Positions 62,845 through 64,000 of a stretch of 64,000 bases of DNA are shown here, piece by piece. The DNA is taken from NCBI RefSeq assembly GCF_017814915.1, contig NZ_JAGIPZ010000005.1, forward strand, positions 1 to 64,000, read 5' to 3'. Position numbers and translations under genes: made by a program. The notes beneath the pieces were generated by a model. It had not been told where the DNA came from. It did no database searches and saw nothing but the letters and a program-made list of their open reading frames with translations. Within the stretch, counting starts at the first letter, position 1; every line of letters begins with the position of its first letter. The stretch comes from Herbaspirillum sp. LeCh32-8 (lineage in GTDB: Bacteria > Pseudomonadota > Gammaproteobacteria > Burkholderiales > Burkholderiaceae_D).

Positions 62845-63678
62845 ATGAAAAAGCCGCCCCTCTTCCCGCCCTACGTATCGCTGGCCGAACGCGTATGGTT
62901 CTTCGCACACCGCAGCTTCAGCCTGCTGGTGCTGCTGTTCCTGGTACTGCCGATCCTGGTGATGATCCCGTTGTCGTTCTCCGACAGCAGCTTCCTGATG
63001 TATCCGATCAAGGGCTGGTCGCTGCGCTGGTACCAGAACCTGTTCGCCTCCGACGACTGGATCCGCGCCGCACAGAACAGCTTCATCGTCGCGCCCGCGG
63101 CCACCGTCATCGCCACCGTGCTGGGCACACTGGCCGCCGTCGGCCTGAACAAGGCCGACTTCCGCGGCAAGGGCGTGCTGATGGCGATCCTGATCTCGCC
63201 CATGATCGTGCCGGTAGTGGTGGTCGGCGTGGGCGTATACATGTTCTTCGCCCGCATCGGCCTGGCCGACAGCTACCTCGGCCTGATCCTGGCGCATGCA
63301 GCGCTGGGCGCGCCGTTCGTGGTCACCACCGTGCTGGCCACGCTGCAGGGGTTCAATCACAACCTGGTGCGCGCCAGCCTGAGCCTGGGCGCCGGGCCGC
63401 TGCGCACCTTCTGGCGCATCACGCTGCCGGTGATTGCGCCGGGCCTGATCTCGGGCGCGCTGTTCGCCTTCGCGACCTCGTTTGACGAAGTGGTGCTGAC
63501 GCTCTTCGTGGCCGGCCCCAATCAGGCCACGCTGCCGCGCCAGATGTTCGCCGGCATCAAGGACAACATCAGCCCGACCATCGCCGCGCTGGCCACCATC
63601 CTCATCATCTTCTCGACCTGCCTGCTGCTGGCCCTGGAATGGCTGCGCGGGCGCAATAAGGCGGCCGCGCGCATCTGA
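62845..63678 (+). CDS. ABC permease (PotC-like)
   Basis: A 277-residue permease with six hydrophobic segments. LVLLFLVLPILVMIPLSFSD is helix 1, GWSLRWYQNLF the first periplasmic loop, and RASLSLGAGPLRTFWRITLP the EAA loop contacting the ATPase. It forms the membrane channel with the PotB-like protein. CCGGAGACC precedes the start at 62845; the longer frame upstream has no family sequence. It lies 37 bp after the PotB-like gene and 31 bp before the dehydrogenase gene. Confidence 0.9.
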   Translation: MKKPPLFPPYVSLAERVWFFAHRSFSLLVLLFLVLPILVMIPLSFSDSSFLMYPIKGWSLRWYQNLFASDDWIRAAQNSFIVAPAATVIATVLGTLAAVGLNKADFRGKGVLMAILISPMIVPVVVVGVGVYMFFARIGLADSYLGLILAHAALGAPFVVTTVLATLQGFNHNLVRASLSLGAGPLRTFWRITLPVIAPGLISGALFAFATSFDEVVLTLFVAGPNQATLPRQMFAGIKDNISPTIAALATILIIFSTCLLLALEWLRGRNKAAARI

Positions 63679-63709
63679 CGCGCCGCCCCATCACACTGGA
63701 ACCCTCGCC

Positions 63710-64000
63710 ATGCTGCAACTGAACGATCCCTCCCTGCTGCGCCAGCAAGCCTACATCGACGGCGCCTGGTGCGACGCCGATGACGGCGCCGCCTTCGACG
63801 TCGTCAACCCGGCCAACGGCCGGCGCTTGGGCCAGGTACCCATGATGGGCGCGGCCGAAACGCGCCGCGCCATCGAAGCCGCCGACGCCGCCTGGCCTGC
63901 ATGGAAAAAGAAGACCGCCAAGGAGCGCAGCGTCATCCTGCGCCGTTGGCACGAACTGATGCTGGCCAACGCCAACGACCTGGCGTTGATCATGACCGCC
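63710..64000 (+). CDS. gabD: NAD(P)-dependent succinate-semialdehyde dehydrogenase, 5' part
   Basis: Only the first 97 codons are in the window. The visible part (AYIDGAWCDADDGAAFDVVN and NPANGRRLGQVPMMG, then WKKKTAKERSVILRRW) is the N-terminus of the GabD-type aldehyde dehydrogenase family. It would oxidise succinate semialdehyde made by GabT to succinate. Position at the end of the gabT-importer run supports this over other aldehyde dehydrogenases. The catalytic Cys and Glu lie beyond the window edge, so this cannot be checked here. Confidence 0.82.
   Translation, partial: MLQLNDPSLLRQQAYIDGAWCDADDGAAFDVVNPANGRRLGQVPMMGAAETRRAIEAADAAWPAWKKKTAKERSVILRRWHELMLANANDLALIMTA

Overview
The window is a GC-rich chromosomal segment of a betaproteobacterium. 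The gene content best fits the Oxalobacteraceae, close to Herbaspirillum. Supporting signs are a trimeric-type general porin of the beta class, an Entner-Doudoroff core linked to gluconate use, many LysR regulators, and catabolic operons for aromatics, sugar acids and GABA. The genus is inferred from overall protein character, not from a marker gene. I found no rRNA, tRNA, prophage, insertion sequence or CRISPR array. Coding density is high, and most genes are intact with clear ribosome binding sites.

Layout. 1-6.4 kb: a cytoplasmic DsbA/FrnE-like oxidoreductase, a MarR regulator with an MFS transporter, a PQQ-type sugar dehydrogenase broken by a one-base frameshift, and a Sel1-repeat protein. 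6.4-7.6 kb: a porin. 7.9-16.2 kb: a six-gene minus-strand catabolic operon (Tat-exported amidohydrolase, MFS, SMP-30 lactonase, RraA-like protein, D-2-hydroxyacid dehydrogenase, second MFS), with two LysR regulators on the other side of its promoter. 16.2-18.2 kb: SRPBCC protein, HxlR regulator, MaoC-like hydratase. 18.2-24.9 kb: homogentisate degradation operon (transporter, hmgA, fahA, maiA), a divergent LysR gene and a formamidase-like hydrolase. 25-30.5 kb: a PepSY/flavoprotein reductase behind a Fur-like site, a phospholipase-D-type lipoprotein and a secreted protein of unknown function. 30.6-34.9 kb: cytochrome c, ilvD, LysR, lgt.

35.3-49.9 kb is the most coherent part: a sugar-acid and glucose-6-phosphate regulon. 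It holds edd-eda facing pgi-zwf-hexR-tal, then gntP-gntK-idnO-idnD and a LacI-family gluconate repressor. Matching operator sequences tie these blocks together. A TGTTAGCGTTAACA site lies just before edd and recurs between gntP and the repressor gene, and two HexR-like sites flank the edd/pgi gap. Gluconate or idonate is imported and phosphorylated, then meets glucose-6-phosphate flux at 6-phosphogluconate and goes through Edd and Eda.

50-56 kb: gamma-glutamyltransferase, a CNNM/CorC-type membrane protein, and an MDR oxidoreductase with a divergent LysR gene. 56-64 kb: a GABA-type locus made of a MocR/GabR-like regulator, gabT, a PotABCD-like ABC importer and the start of gabD, cut by the window end. 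A family of about 14 short palindromic repeats (REP-like) is confined to three convergent gene gaps, after lgt, tal and ggt; two of these clusters show local duplications.

No gene set here is clearly a new defence or mobile system. The best candidates for undescribed biology are the 7.9-14.2 kb operon, the stacked HexR/GntR operator architecture, and the secreted protein beside the phospholipase-D lipoprotein.
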